A stretch of DNA of 64,000 bases, taken from NCBI RefSeq assembly GCF_022458985.1, contig NC_061787.1, positions 22,763,629 to 22,827,628 of the forward strand, in the 5' to 3' direction. The first letter of the stretch is position 1. Every line of letters begins with the position of its first letter. Source of the stretch: Mugil cephalus. Lineage: Eukaryota > Chordata > Actinopteri > Mugiliformes > Mugilidae. Positions 1 through 12,600 of the stretch are shown here, in pieces. The notes under the pieces were generated by a model that saw only the letters and a list, made by a program, of their open reading frames with translations, was not told the DNA's origin and ran no database searches. Position numbers and translations under genes: made by a program.

Positions 1-229
1 TGATGAAAGTAATAATAAAAATTGACTTAAAATTAACTCATGAAAATCAGATATTGTTTTTGAATCATTGTTAAACAGAATCATTTAAAAAATGAATGAA
101 ACTGACCTGGAATAAAATGATGGAAAAGACTGAAAATAATTTGACCACTGGGACCATTGAGGGACATGTCAAACTAAGGTGTCCTGTAATTAGCATCACA
201 GATGTCTTCACACCTGTAATGAGTCATCT

Positions 230-915
230 GCTTATTTGACGGGTGGAAAGTTGTTCCAGTGCTGTTTTGTATCATGGTGTGTACCACAATGAGCATGGAC
301 CACAGAAAGCTAAGGAGAGAGTTATGTCAGTAGGTTAGAGAGAAAATTATAGACAAGGATGTTAAAAGTCCACAGGACTGTAGCCATCCTGCCCGGACAT
401 GACCATGAGGAAAATGATGACAGGCCCTAGAGAAGGAAAATACAATTAGAGGTGCATCATGTGTCTGTGTTTAAGCCAAAGTGGACTTCATGGAAGGCGA
501 CTGAGGAGGACTCCATTGTTGGGTTGGAATTTACCAAACTGCATATTGACAAGCCGCTTCTTCACAATGTCCTTTGGACAGATGAGAGACAACTGGAACT
601 GTTTTATAAAGTAAGTTCAGCTCAAAGTTCACAGAAGCAAAAATGAAGCATACAAAGAAAAGAACAGATCTATATCTTGTTGAACATCTGTGGATAGAGT
701 TGAAACATCAAGTCTGGTGAAGGCACCTCTCAAGTCCGAGACAGCTGGAGCAGTTTGCTCACAAGGAGTGGGCCAAAATGCCTTTCAGCAGGTCCAGAAG
801 TCTCACTGAGAGTTACAAAAGTGACTTGATTGCAGTGATTGTCGCAAAAAGGTTGTGCAACACAATATGGGCATGTTACGATAAGGGTACCATCATTTTT
901 GCCGAGGCCAATTTA
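230..915 (+). mobile_element. Tc1-like DNA transposon remnant
   Basis: The stretch reads as a shrunken, frameshifted copy of a common fish Tc1 element. Recognisable pieces are the N-terminal part near 290-420, the block around 450-650 with a GQ/TDE-type segment (WTDER near 580), and the C-terminal part near 710-880 with the GVV-type end. The non-coding tail GGGTACCATCATTTTTG follows near 886. Much of the catalytic core is missing and stops are present, so it cannot encode a transposase. Terminal repeats were not identified with certainty. Confidence 0.7.
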
Positions 916-1560
916 CACTATTAGCAGTCCTGATTATGCAAAGTGTCTCACAATTAAGAGTTTATGTACAATTGACTGATCTGTAGGAACAGAAACACTA
1001 AAGAACTTGCCCTATAATCAGCTGGATTTTCAGTATTAAATGAATTAACATTTGTCAATAGATTTAGCTCAACTTTTTAAAAATTTAAAACAGAAATCCT
1101 AAATTTTGTGTTATCGTATACTTCTATTTTGAGACTACAGTCAACATGTACTGATTTAATGATTTTACTAGGAAGGTGACCAGATTGCGGAAATGAAATC
1201 CGGGGACATTAAAAAAAATAAAAATAATAATAATAATAAAAAAAAGATAAAACAAAAAAATAAATGAATTAATGTTATCAAGATGAAATTTAAAAACAGG
1301 GACAATTACGATTTAATTTATGTTGACATATCACCGGCTATCGTAATAAATGCTATCGTAGACTACACGCAACATTTTCCCCCGTTCATAAAACGCTAAA
1401 ATCGGGGCCTTTTCGGGGATAGATTTAGCCGAGGGACAGACTAAGTCAGCCCAAATGGGTACTGTCCCCAGAAATCAGGGGGTTCTGGACAGACCATCTT
1501 ACAGTCTGTGGTGAAATTATAATTTACTAAAGGTGTTGTCTTCCGGGTTCATCCACCTGA
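916..1560. other. Non-coding, AT-rich stretch
   Basis: No gene is seen. An A-rich run with AAT triplets lies at about 1205-1260. A GC-richer patch at 1380-1500 looks like part of a dispersed repeat that I cannot name. Confidence 0.4.
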
Positions 1561-1573
1561 CAGGCATGAGACG

Positions 1574-1581
1574 TGACGTCA
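1574..1581. promoter_or_regulatory. Palindromic CRE (TGACGTCA)
   Basis: A perfect 8-bp cAMP-response element sits about 240 bp upstream of a candidate first exon (1815-1827) and 2.3 kb upstream of the lrrc31 start codon. It is a candidate promoter element only; a full CRE can occur by chance in a window of this size. Confidence 0.35.
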
Positions 1582-1814
1582 CCAAGGTGCTTGGGTGCTT
1601 AACTGGGACCAGGGAAGCGAAAAATGGTTTAGAAAGAAGCTGAATATTTGGAGTTAATGGATCCTGTAGATACCATTTAGTCAGTGCTGACTCTGTGGAG
1701 ATTGCGTTCAACTTTATCTGATCTCCTGAATCTTTATTTTATTCGTCTCATTTCAAACGGGATCGAGCTTTTAGATTTTCTGATCTTTTCACTGTGTTTT
1801 GCCACCGAACTCAG

Positions 1815-1827
1815 ATGGAGTCTGCAG
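1815..1827 (+). other. lrrc31: Candidate upstream exon of lrrc31
   Basis: ATGGAGTCTGCAG is followed directly by GTAAGA, a near-perfect splice donor. Splicing from this phase-1 donor to the AG at 3911-3912 would join in frame with the lrrc31 start at 3921 and add seven residues. All other lrrc31 introns are also phase 1. Against it, human LRRC31 as I recall it begins at the equivalent of the 3921 methionine. The exon may therefore be untranslated, alternative or fortuitous. Confidence 0.3.
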
Positions 1828-2104
1828 GTAAGACGATCTTAGTTGTTCAGCAGAATAAAAATCTCACTAACGTCTCGGGTTTTTTGAGATTTCACCGCAA
1901 ATTAACAGTTAATTGTGACTTTTCTTCCTCCAAGCAGCTGTAAGACAAATCAAATTAGCTCCGTACTTTTTCACGTTTGCCATTCTGTGAACCTCAAACT
2001 TTTAATAAATAACTTGGACATAAATAGCTTATATACACTGTTATCATCAATTAAAAACTCACCTCTAAATCAAATTTTAAGGAACTGCACATGTTTTTTG
2101 CAAG

Positions 2105-2240
2105 GTTGTCTATGAACCAGGGAGTTAGCAGTTCGATCCCGAGAATATGTCACATGCTGAAGTGTCTTTGAGCAAGACAGTGAACTCCCAGTTGCTCCAA
2201 GTGCGTGACACTGGTATCTGAATGTGTGTTGAGTGAGCAA
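2105..2240 (+). repeat. tRNA-derived SINE-like remnant
   Basis: A Pol III B-box-like word (GTTCGATCCC, about 2131) is followed by the body typical of a fish SINE: GAGCAAGACAGTGAAC and then GTTGCTCC. A TA/TG-rich tail with ATATATATAT follows near 2262. The A box is not convincing, so it is probably 5' truncated. Confidence 0.55.
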
Positions 2241-2319
2241 ATGGGTAGATGCGTGTGTGTATATATATATATTTTCTACTTACTTTTTGAATCTTTATAT
2301 AAATGAATTCTTTTCTCTT

Positions 2320-3640
2320 GTCTCGTATTCTTCCGCTTATCTGGGTCTGGGTTGCTGGGGCACCAGTCTTAGCATTGAGGTCCAGACCACCCTCTCCTCC
2401 AGTCACTTCCACCAGCTCCTCTGGAGGGATCCCCAGGTGTTCCCTGGCCAGATGAGAGATATAATCCCTCCATCGTGTCCTGGATCTGCCCCAAGGTTTC
2501 CTTCCGGTGGGACATGCCAGAGACACCTCTCCCAGTAATCGTCTGGGAGGCATCCTTACTAGACGCCTGAACCACCTCAACTGAGTCCTCTCAACACGGA
2601 GGAGCGCCGGTTCTACTTTAAGCTCCTCCCCTATGTCCGAGCTCCTTATCCTGTCTCTGAGGCTGAGCCTGTTTTGGAAACTCATTTCGGGCGTTCAATA
2701 CACAAAGCTCATGGCCATAGGTGAGGTGCTGATTCTCATCCCGGCTGCTTCACACAGCCCCATCAGGACCTGGAGGTCAGGACCTGCCAGACAGTTTGCC
2801 AAAATCTATTCGGAGCTTCTTCCATAGTCTCACTGAACTCCTCCCATGCATGAGCTTTTGCCCCAGAGACTGCCCTTAGCCACAGCCTGCCTAGCCACAG
2901 ACTAGCCATGCTATGTAGGCCTCCCTTCAGCCTGATGGCTCCCCTCACCTCTGGGGTCCACCAGCAAGTTCAGGGATTACCGTCGCGAGTAGCACCAGTG
3001 ACCTTGCAGCTGCAACTCATATCAGCTGCCTCAACAATGGCAGAGCGGAACATGGCCCATTCTAACTCCACTGCCCCCGGGATAAGTTTAAAACTCTGCC
3101 AGATGTGGGGGTTGAAGACCATCTTGACAGGTTCTTCCACCAGGTGTTCCCAGCCGACCCTCACTATTCGCTTGGGCCTACCAGGTCTGCGCGGGGTCCT
3201 CCCCTGCCATCTGATCCAACTCACCACCATGTGGTGATCATTTGTCATCTCTCTTCACTTGAGTGTCCAGAACATACGGTCACATGTCAAATGATACGAC
3301 TATGAAGTCAATCATCGACCTATGACCTAAGCTGTCATGGTGCAAAGAGCACCGATAAACATGGTATTAGCTATGGACAGAAACCTAGGCATGGTATGCT
3401 TGCGCTCACACTAGCCATAGAATCTGGACTGTATGGGAAAAGTGTGGCATGGTTGTGTAAGTGCTAGTGTGAGTGCATCCTAAGCGTCTTCTGAACCCTT
3501 CTGGCCCTTTGCCTAATACCAATCTGTTTTGCAAGAACCTACCAGGGGAAAAAGGCCCCAGAGTCTAGCCCCTAGGATCCCCTAGGGCACTCAAACTCCT
3601 CCATCACGGTAAGGTGACAGTTCAAGGAGGAGTATATATA
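2320..3640 (-). mobile_element. Non-LTR retrotransposon (LINE) remnant, coding strand minus
   Basis: On the minus strand, 2685-2330 encodes the C-terminal end of a LINE reverse transcriptase. It has the WRDYISHLAREHLGIPPEELVEV segment type, preceded by RTQLRWFRRLVRMPPRRLLGEV-like residues. The same interspersed repeat continues to the block ending CTCCATCACGGTAAGGTGAC near 3600-3620. The catalytic palm and the endonuclease are mostly deleted and stops occur throughout. Another copy lies in intron 1 of lrrc34. Confidence 0.75.
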
Positions 3641-3920
3641 AATGAACTGAATTTCTTAATATGTTTATTTACCTGTGTCAGTATCTCACATCTAATTGTT
3701 TCCATTTTCTTGCAAATCTTCATAGATTTATAGATTAGCTTTACTGTGAATCAATCATTCATTAATCATAACATCTGTACTGAATGAATCCTGAGTAATT
3801 CGAGGAAGTAAAGTTGAGATAGAGAAGCCTGGTAAAACTGTAACCTCTTGTCTCTGATGGTCAGATAGTCAGCGTGGGCGGGACGGCGGGAGCCAGAGAC
3901 GTTCTCCTCTAGATGTCATC

Positions 3921-6900
3921 ATGAGTCAGATTCGCAGGAAGCGCTCTGCCTCAGACAGGAAGCCGTTGGGACGCTTTCTGTCCCGGACGCCAGACCGGAC
4001 AGGGATCCCAGAGGATGGAGAGTTTGAGGGCAGAGAGGACAGAGGACAGGGCTCAGGTGAGGAAGAAAGTCTGGAGATTTTAATGTTTCTGTATTTTACT
4101 TTTTCTTCAGAAAAACGTCTCATTTTGCATTTTTTTTATGACTTTTTTTCATTCATTTAACATTAGACATTTATAAAAGTGAAGCCAAAAAAGATTACTG
4201 GCATTACTGCGTTACTGACCTTCAGCGGTGTGAGGCCCCTCAACCAAATCCCTTGTGGGAAGTCATACCAATTTTATTTATTCCAATGCCATTATTGATT
4301 CTGTTCATTGATCTGATTCTTTATCAGTTCCCTTATCAATTCTTCCTATGAATGTTTGGTTTAGAAAAAGTAGGCGATTTTGTGTATACAGCAGTTTTAT
4401 TGAGTTTCTAAACAAGAGATAAGAGCTTGTGTAAGAACAAAAGTAGGAAATTGGTCACTGGATCCTCATTTGCACTGCTCTGCTGCTCTGCCATCGCATT
4501 AAGATTCTTCTTCTTTTAGTCATATGGCGATTGTCAAACAACTTTTAGTTGCATTACCACCACTGTCTGTCTGTCATTTGTCATTGATGCCCATCCCTAG
4601 TCGTACCTCACATTTGATATTTAAGATGCCAGTCAAATGCATGACAAATGACAAATATAAACTATATGAGTGTAAATAAAAGCCAGATAGCCAGAAAAAC
4701 ACAAAGAAAAACAAAACACATATTCTAGAAATTTACAATAGAGAGAAAAAAACAAGGTGATGTATCAACAAGGTAAGACATTATCTCAGAGTCCACAATA
4801 TTAGTGTTTTGTACTGAAGCGGTATCACGATGGTGGTTGTTTCAGGTGTGGTGGCGGCAGCGGACAGCAAGCGCCATGTCGGCTGGGGACAAGTGTGTGT
4901 TTTTCTGCAGAAGCTGGGGAAGAAGGCAGACAGCAGGAGCCTCAGTCTGGCTCACTGTGATCTGACGGCCACAGACCTGCTGGAGATCGGTACAAATACA
5001 TACACATACAAGTCAGAAAAGAGGTTTATTATCATGATAACTTTTAATGTGATCACAGTCTAGTCTCAAGTGATGTGGATCTGGTCCTTAGACCTTTGAA
5101 TTGTGACAGGGAAACCTTGAAAAGCAAAGTGTCCAGTTGCTTTTGGACACATCCAGTTTGTATCTCAGTTTAAAATTCAGTGTAAAATAGTTTTTTACTA
5201 AAAGCAGGATGTTGACCTCCAAAACTATATATACTATATATATAAATATACATACGTATATATATATATATACATATGTAAATAAAGCAACACAAGACAC
5301 ACTAAATAGATTTTACTAAATATAGACGCAAATAAGGAGGAAGAGGAATAATGAGTGCTAAAAATAAAAAAAGAGAGACAAAAAAGAGACAAAGCAGTAA
5401 AACACAAAAAAAAAAAATATTGTAAAAAAAATGGAAAACATCCATTAAGAAACATAAAACAGAAACAGAAATAGATATGCTCCCACCCATGCCCCCTCTT
5501 CCTCATTCTCTTCCTCCTTCCCCCACCAGACTGTATGTGTAGGAGGTAACTCACCCACAGGACATCCTCTGGATGCAGAGGCAATTAAAGACACTCAAGG
5601 ACATACAAAACCACCATACTGGGAAAAACTAGTGCTAAAACACACAAAAGAGACAAAAATAGAAATACACTAAACGACCACATAGATGGACCAAAAAACT
5701 AAGGCACAAAATAATAATAGTAAAAAAAAACACACAAAGAGAATGAATGTACAGAAAGACACAAAATAACTACAGACCCTGATTGCTCAATGAGCAAAAT
5801 GTAAAAAATAACTGTAAAAATATGACAAATTACTTCAGAAGAGACACAAAAGAGTTAAAGAAGATACACAATAATGGCAAAAAGACTACATAGTGGAAGA
5901 ATGAATGCTAAGATGCATAAAAAAGTAACCGTTAAAAGATGAGATACCAAAGAGATACACAAAGACATAAGGATGTAAACCAGCTCAGTAATAAATTACT
6001 TCCATGTCACTGTCCAGGTATTTCTGGACTGTAGATTGGATTTGAGAGTCTTTCACCCGTCTTCCCTCCTCAGCCACATTACTCCAGTTCCTCCCTCACC
6101 TGGAGGAGATGGACATCTCCTGGAACGAGCTGATTGGCGGAAGTCTGACGGAGCTGACCTGTCACCTCCAGCATGTGAACGGGCTCAGGACACTGAGGCT
6201 GTGCGGCTGTAGGCTGAACACGGTGGACATCACTGCTCTGGGTGAGGCTCTGTCTGTTGATTTGTTATTTAGAAGGAGACAGAACAGTTGTGAGAATATG
6301 TGCATCACTCCAGTTTGATTCTTGGAGACTGAATTTCCCTCGTTTTAACTGTCATGTTTCATGTAGGTGAAGCTCTCAGCTGCGTCCCTCTTTTGGAAAT
6401 CCTTGATTTGTCCTGGAACACCAGTGTTGGAGGGAGCACTTTGCAAGGCCTGCTGGGTAAACTTCACCCATCACTAAGGGAGCTCCACCTGGTGGCCTGT
6501 CAGCTCACTGCAGCGGATGCTACACTGCTGGGTGCCGTCTTTTCACCGTCTATTCAGCATCCTGGCACTATGTGTGATGATTTCTGTGTGTGTCACTGAC
6601 TGTTGTGTGTTCCTCTCAGGAGCAATGATGGCTGCTCTCCCCAGACTCTGTGTCTTGGATGTTTCCTGTAATCCTCAGCTCACACAGGAAGTGGACACCG
6701 GCGGCTTCAGAGAGCTGGCTCGCTCGTTCTCTCACACCTCATCCCTCACCAAGCTACGATTGCAGGCCTGCGGTCTGACAGCAGACAGCCTCGATGCTCT
6801 TGGTAGGAGATTTCAGATTTCATCCTCGCAGTTTGTTTGTAAGCGGAGTCGTGATGGGGTACGGCTGCATGGCTGCCATTATCGTAGAAACACAAAGTCT

Positions 6901-8349
6901 GGAATTATTAACTTTATATAACTTTTATGGTTAGAACACAAATTTACCTTCTAAACAGCCACAGCTATCTTTTCGACTTATATTTTAGTGTCTCATAATT
7001 GACAGCAAGTATCAGATGGGCAGTGCCTCTGTTTTTAAGTATTTCTGCTACCACAACTCCCTCACATTCTGTTTCTACTTATGTTTAACTATTGCTCTGT
7101 TTTTTGTACTGTATCTGTAACTTATGAACGCCTTCTTGGCCAGGTCACCCTTGAAAATGAAATCACGATCTCAATGGGCTTTATCTGGTTAAATAAAGTT
7201 TAAATAAAATAAAGATAACAATTCCCTGCAGGTGGTTCACTCCGCTACCTCCCATCTGTGCGAGAGTTGGACTTATCCTGTAATAAAGGTCTGGCTGGTG
7301 GACTGAGCTGTCTCACCATTCATCTGGCTCATGTGGCACACCTGGAGAGCCTGGATCTTCACTTGTGCTCCCTCACGCATGGCGACATAGAGGCTTTAGG
7401 TGAGTCACAACAAATCTTAAAAAACCTCAAACAAACCCACAAAATTAACTGAAAAGATAGAGGACAGCAATGGAAAAACACAATGGGAACACAAAACAAG
7501 TACGCAAGACACAAAATGGCTGCATGGGGGGAAAAAACTAAAACTAAGACATAAACAACAACTGACAGACAAGACAGACAAAACACTCAGAGAAAATTAA
7601 TGAAAATACAGAAAGACACAAAATGGCCAAATTAGTATTAAAATGCAAAACACATAACAGGGACTTTAAACAACATGACCACATAGGGGAAAAAATACAA
7701 ACTAAGAGACACTCAAAGACAATTAAAGACGGTATTTAAAGAGTCAAAAAATGTAGGAAAAAAATGTAAAAAATATATACTGTTAAAGTTTTGGAAAACA
7801 ACTATGACACAATGTGAGTGAGACACAATACAGAAAGAGTCATGGTGAATCTCAAACATTCTCCAGTCCAGGTGCTCCCCTCTCTGACGGAGTTGACAGA
7901 GCTTGACATCTCGTCCAATAAGGAGGCAGGAGGTGTTGTCCACTTGCTGGTCTCTGCCCTCCCTCTGATGCAGATGAGGAGGCTGCCGGTCAAAAACTGC
8001 AGCCTGAACGAAGAGTCCGTCACTGCTCTGGGTGAATACACGCAGTTGATTTTCCACTTTCTGAGAGAAATAGCCAGGCTAACTTAGAAGCTACTAAAAA
8101 GTGATACACAAACAAGAGGAGCTAGAGGATGTTGCTAATATGCTAATGAGGGACAGGTGTGCAGCCAGGTAGGCTACCAACATTTCTGTTCAGCTCTGGC
8201 AGTGCCGTACCTACACAGTGTGGATGTTTCCTGGTGTAAAGTGGTTGGTGGTCACCTGGAACTGCTGCTGGATGCTTTGCGGCCGTCAGTCATCCAGGAG
8301 CTCCGCCTCAGCAGCTGTGAGCTCACCACTGATGACCTGCGTTGCCTAG

Positions 8350-8422
<73 letters not shown>

Positions 8423-8951
8423 TCATCTGAGTAATTATTAGGTAGAAGGAATGATGAGCATTATGCTAGAAGCTCTGTAGCTTGTCAAATATCACAAGCA
8501 CTTGGTGGATCCAAGTTGAGATGTGCTGTATTAAATGGACAGTACCCAGTAAACCCTCTTTGTCCTTGTAGCTACAGCATGCAGACGTGGTTGTCTCTCC
8601 TCTCTCCGACTGTTGGATTTGTCCTATAATGGCCTGGTAGGCGACGACGGGTGGTGCGACTTGTTCGCTGCAGGGGGCCTGGGATCACTGGAGGATATGG
8701 ACCTCAGCCTGCGACCTTTGACCTCTGGTCTGTGCTCCGCCTGGCTGCCCACGCTGCTGCGTGCTCTACCTCAGATGCCAGTGCTGGCTCGGCTGGCGTT
8801 GCAGCGCTGGACCGTTAGCCCTTTGGAGAGACAGCAGCTGGACTATTGCCTGAGGAAAAGGAGTGTTCTGCTGGAGTGGGATCCAGACAATAAAGATGCA
8901 GCATCTAAGGTCAACCAGGAGAGTCCAGAAGAGAGCCAGCCTGAGGAATAG
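3921..8951 (+). CDS. lrrc31: Leucine-rich repeat-containing protein 31
   Basis: Nine coding exons: 3921-4056, 4846-4989, 6074-6241, 6367-6531, 6620-6802, 7232-7399, 7867-8031, 8194-8349 and 8572-8951. They join into an open 554-residue frame; human LRRC31 is about 552. The N-terminal 45 residues are basic and low-complexity. FLQKLGKKA then opens a series of RI-type leucine-rich repeats with LDLSWN/LDVSCN/LDLSYN cores and SCELT-type loops. Every intron is phase 1 and each inner exon carries one repeat pair of about 55 residues. In mammals the protein is cytoplasmic-epithelial and linked to barrier function after IL-13; a role in fish is inference. The intron 4 donor (GTGCCG) is weak, and a CA microsatellite starts at intron 8 position +4. 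The gene converges on lrrc34, with 739 bp between stop codons. The start at 3921 is chosen because MSQ-R-K matches the mammalian N-terminus. Confidence 0.93.
5228..5990. repeat. AT microsatellite and A-rich minisatellite in lrrc31 intron 2
   Basis: Alternating AT/ATAC runs at 5228-5278 are followed to about 5990 by a degenerate A-rich array of the type ACACAAAA-GAGACAAAA. Similar tracts occur in intron 6 (about 7440-7800) and between lrrc31 and lrrc34 (about 9120-9300). No coding signal is seen. Confidence 0.6.
8353..8419. repeat. (AC)n microsatellite
   Basis: About 33 uninterrupted AC dinucleotides begin inside the 5' splice site of lrrc31 intron 8. The donor is GTAAC followed directly by the repeat. 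Confidence 0.95.
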
Positions 8952-8994
8952 CGACCACAGTTCCTTATATCATGTGTCACTAATGAAGGAAATC

Positions 8995-9000
8995 ATTAAA
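8995..9000 (+). terminator. lrrc31: Candidate lrrc31 poly(A) signal (ATTAAA)
   Basis: A common variant hexamer lies 43 bp after the lrrc31 stop codon. It is the first candidate in the 3' flank. Confidence 0.45.
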
Positions 9001-9581
9001 ATCAAAAGAAAGCATTTAGTGCAGCTGTGAGATAAAAACAAAGCATTATAGTCTTCATGCAGTACAAGATTCTATGTCTGAAAATGATTAGATTACTTTT
9101 TTAAAAAAATTTTTGAAACTCACAAAAATTTACTTTAAAACACAAAAAAATTAGCACACACTGAAAAACACATCACCACTTAAAGACACGCAATGACCAG
9201 CAAGAAAAACAAAAAAACAAAAACTAAGACAAGAAACTAAGAAAATAACCAAAAAAAAGGTTTGCAAAAAAAAAGAAAAAGAACTTTAAAAACAAGAGCG
9301 CAAAGTGGAATAAATGCAGGGTTGTTATGTTAGAATGTATTCACTATTGTACCTAATGATTTGGCAGGTGTTGGAGGTCAGAAGGAGCCCCTTAGGAGTC
9401 AAAAATACTTACCAATAGGTAGAAAGGCGCTATATAAAAACAACATCATGTTTATCTCTGCCATGTGTGTCAGCTCTGATAAAAACTCATAAAAGATGGT
9501 CCTTTGTATTTTGAAAATTTGTAAATAGAGAAATATGATTTTTGGAAGCATCTTTGATTTAAAAAAATCTACATACAACAA

Positions 9582-9603
9582 TTTATTGTTCTTGAGCTTT
9601 ATT
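9582..9603 (-). terminator. lrrc34: Candidate lrrc34 poly(A) signals
   Basis: Two AATAAA hexamers on the minus strand (9587-9582 and 9603-9598) lie 88-110 bp beyond the lrrc34 stop codon. The 740-bp interval between lrrc31 and lrrc34 holds little else besides A-rich repeat. Confidence 0.55.
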
Positions 9604-9690
9604 TTTAGCATCTTTTGGTATGTTTACATTGTTTTGTTTGTTTTGTTCTCTGACATCCATTTGTTGTTGTATGAGCTTTGAATTTACTTT

Positions 9691-12600
9691 TTACCAGTAG
9701 GACTGCAGAGGAACCAGTGGGGCATCGGGGCTCGTTCCTGCAACGTCGGTGGACATGCCTGTCGCATTCACTAGAGAGGTGTCAGAGTTTGAGCATGTGT
9801 CTGAACTGTTAGTGTCCATACTATAAAAGCGTTTCCTCAAACTATGGAAAACCTCCGCGAGAAACACCTGACTGTCCACCTTGTAGGGACTGACGTCTGT
9901 CTGCTCTGGTGACAGGCGGCCACTGGATATCAGCTCTCCGAAGGCCTGAAAAGATAAACAGTACATATAGGAGGGAGACTATGTATCCCACTCTGTTTAG
10001 TGAAGGAGAGGATGTTTGACCTGGCAAACGGGCTGCTCCAGGTGGTTTCCCCAGATGTAGATGTGTGTTAGTGTTGCGTTTGCTTTCAAAGCCTGAGCCA
10101 AAGACACCAGACCCTCTGTCCTGATGTTGTTGCTGATGACAGACAGCCTGATGGACAAAGACAGTGTGTGCATGTCAGACGTATTCATTAATACACAGGA
10201 CGAGATGTTACAATCCCTTGTGCCATGGTCTAAGGCAAAACTCCTTTAGAAGCCAGGTCCAACTGGAAAACCAACCAGCAGACCAGTGGTCAGCTACTAA
10301 CTAACCTAGCTAGCAGCAGTAGGTAATAGAGATGATGGGAATGTGACCACACTCAACCAGGCATCTCTTCCTTCTGCCTATGTCAAAATAGTTCTATCAC
10401 ACACCAGCTAATTAGCCTAACCGCCAGCAGTAAGTAAGAAATGATGGGACATGCAACTATGCTTCAAACAACATTCCTCCCCTCTGCAAAGATCAGAAGT
10501 TACACACGAGAAAACACCGGCGAACGAGCCGAACTAGCAATGGTAGGCAGTGTGCCGCACATCATTGGGGTTTTCCAAGTGGGCACCTCCCTTCACCGAT
10601 GTTTCGTTAAGGTAAGGCCCACGACACGTCAAGGAGGCTTGAGGCCACTGTGTGCCTTTCGACCGACAGATAAGATCAATCTAACTACAACTGCTACCTA
10701 TTGTCAGTGCATAGCTAGCCTTACCTTTAGCATGCCTGTAGGTCACCACCCTCAAAGAGGTAGTAAGATAAAACTATGTGAGGATGTGACCCCTAAGAAA
10801 CCGTATAACTGTATATACATATAAATCTTGAATGTTTTGTTCCTGATCCTAGAAATTGTCAAAATAAGTGAAATACTGTGTGATTTCAGGTCTTCAGGCA
10901 CTGAAATGAGACAAGTCTGCAACCAAACGTAGAATGGAAATTCACATTTGCAGAAAACACTGCTTTGTTTTAAGGTGATCCTAAGCCTAAAGGTGTAAAG
11001 GCGAAGAAAGCCAACAGGTGGAATGTCCCTAACTTCGCAACAATGTTGGACTCACTCTCTCAGGGTGCATCCTGGCCAGGTGATGGCTTCGCTCAGGTAG
11101 ACGGCACCTTCATCCTCGATACGATTGGATGACAAATCTAAAATCTCCAGAGCCGTATTCTGCTTCAGAACCTCAGCAAGAAGACGCACACCATCCTGAG
11201 TCACACGGTTACTACAGAAATCCAAGATGTCCAAGAGGCAGTACAACAGTGAATATCTCGTGGATCAGAAGAATCAACAGGCATCTCTACTTGCTGCTTG
11301 ACAGCTGAGGTTTGCTGGTGTTTTTGTTCCTACCAGCGCAAGTCCAAAAAGCGCAAGCTGCGGTTCAGCCTCAGGCCTTCAGTCAGCTTCTCCATTCCAG
11401 TGTTGGTCATGCCCATCTTCCCCAGGTGGAGCTCCACCAGACTGCTGTTCACTGCCAGCATCTCAGAGAAGCGCACCGCCCATTCCTCCTAAGAGCATTA
11501 GAGTATATTCTATGTAGTATATGATGAGAATAACAAGTCCAGAGTGATGCTCTTGGTGACTATACCTGATGGCTGAAGAGGAGCGGCCGGCTGATATCAA
11601 AAGAGCGAAGAGCCTTGTTGCTTTTCAACACGATGCTGAACGCAATCACACTCTGAGTGGCCTGCAGGGACAGAAAAAAGCTCAGAGACACTGCCACCTG
11701 CTGGGAGTGCTCACACTCACACAGTGTGAGAAAACCTGTGCTTACCAGGTCACAGTCAGCCATCTCCAGCTCCTGCAGTGTGTTGTTCACCTGCAGCATG
11801 CTGGCCAGGTGCATACCTCCTCTGTTCCTGATCTTATTACCTGACAGTCTGAGAGTGAGCAAGCTGCAGTTACACTGCAGAGAAGGAGGAAGACATTATA
11901 AATCACTTATTACGTGTCATTTAAAGACTGCCATAATCTCAAACCTCAGTGCTGATTTGATTAGTTTTATCTTTTTATTTTTGATTTGGATACATTACGT
12001 TGCACTGCCACAGAGCTAGTGAAGAATTACATTTTCTATGTCTGTTGACACTACAGAAAATGACAGTATAATGACACTAATAAATAAAGTTCTATTTTTA
12101 TCACAGTTGATTGATGGCAATTGTTTGATAAATATATCCGATAAATACAGCAAAAAGTAATAAGAAAATAAATATATTCAAAATAAAGTGTTAATATTTA
12201 GTCACAAACAATAATTCATTTTCAATCACTCAATATATCTACAGTTTTGAACAGCATTTATACTAGTGTGTACTGCCATTGTATACAATGGCTCAGTGCT
12301 CTTATACTAGTCTACATCTGATCTGGCAGCTTTAGTAAAAGTTCTGCAAGTGTAACAAATTAAAAGATAGTTAAATATATGCTTGTAAATAAATACATTT
12401 GCAGCAGAAATAATAATAGTACAGCTAATCATATACATCAGAAACATGTCAGTCTTTTAATGGTATTTCTTGGCTGTAACAACAATGTCAACGGCCTTAC
12501 CCCATAACAGCTTTTCTGCAGCACAACATGCTGCGTGGACCAAAACTAAAATTTCTATTATACACAAGTTAAGTTCTCAAAATGTCAATTAGTGCCATTA

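Noticed and set aside
7872-8031. lrrc31 exon 7 starting at the AG just before 7872
   Set aside because: That start is out of phase; the AG at 7865-7866 keeps phase 1 and gives the expected repeat start.
11052-11246. Longer version of lrrc34 exon 8 starting at an upstream in-frame methionine
   Set aside because: The TAG acceptor at 11212-11214 (minus strand) gives LDLRCNRV across the junction; the longer form breaks the repeat.
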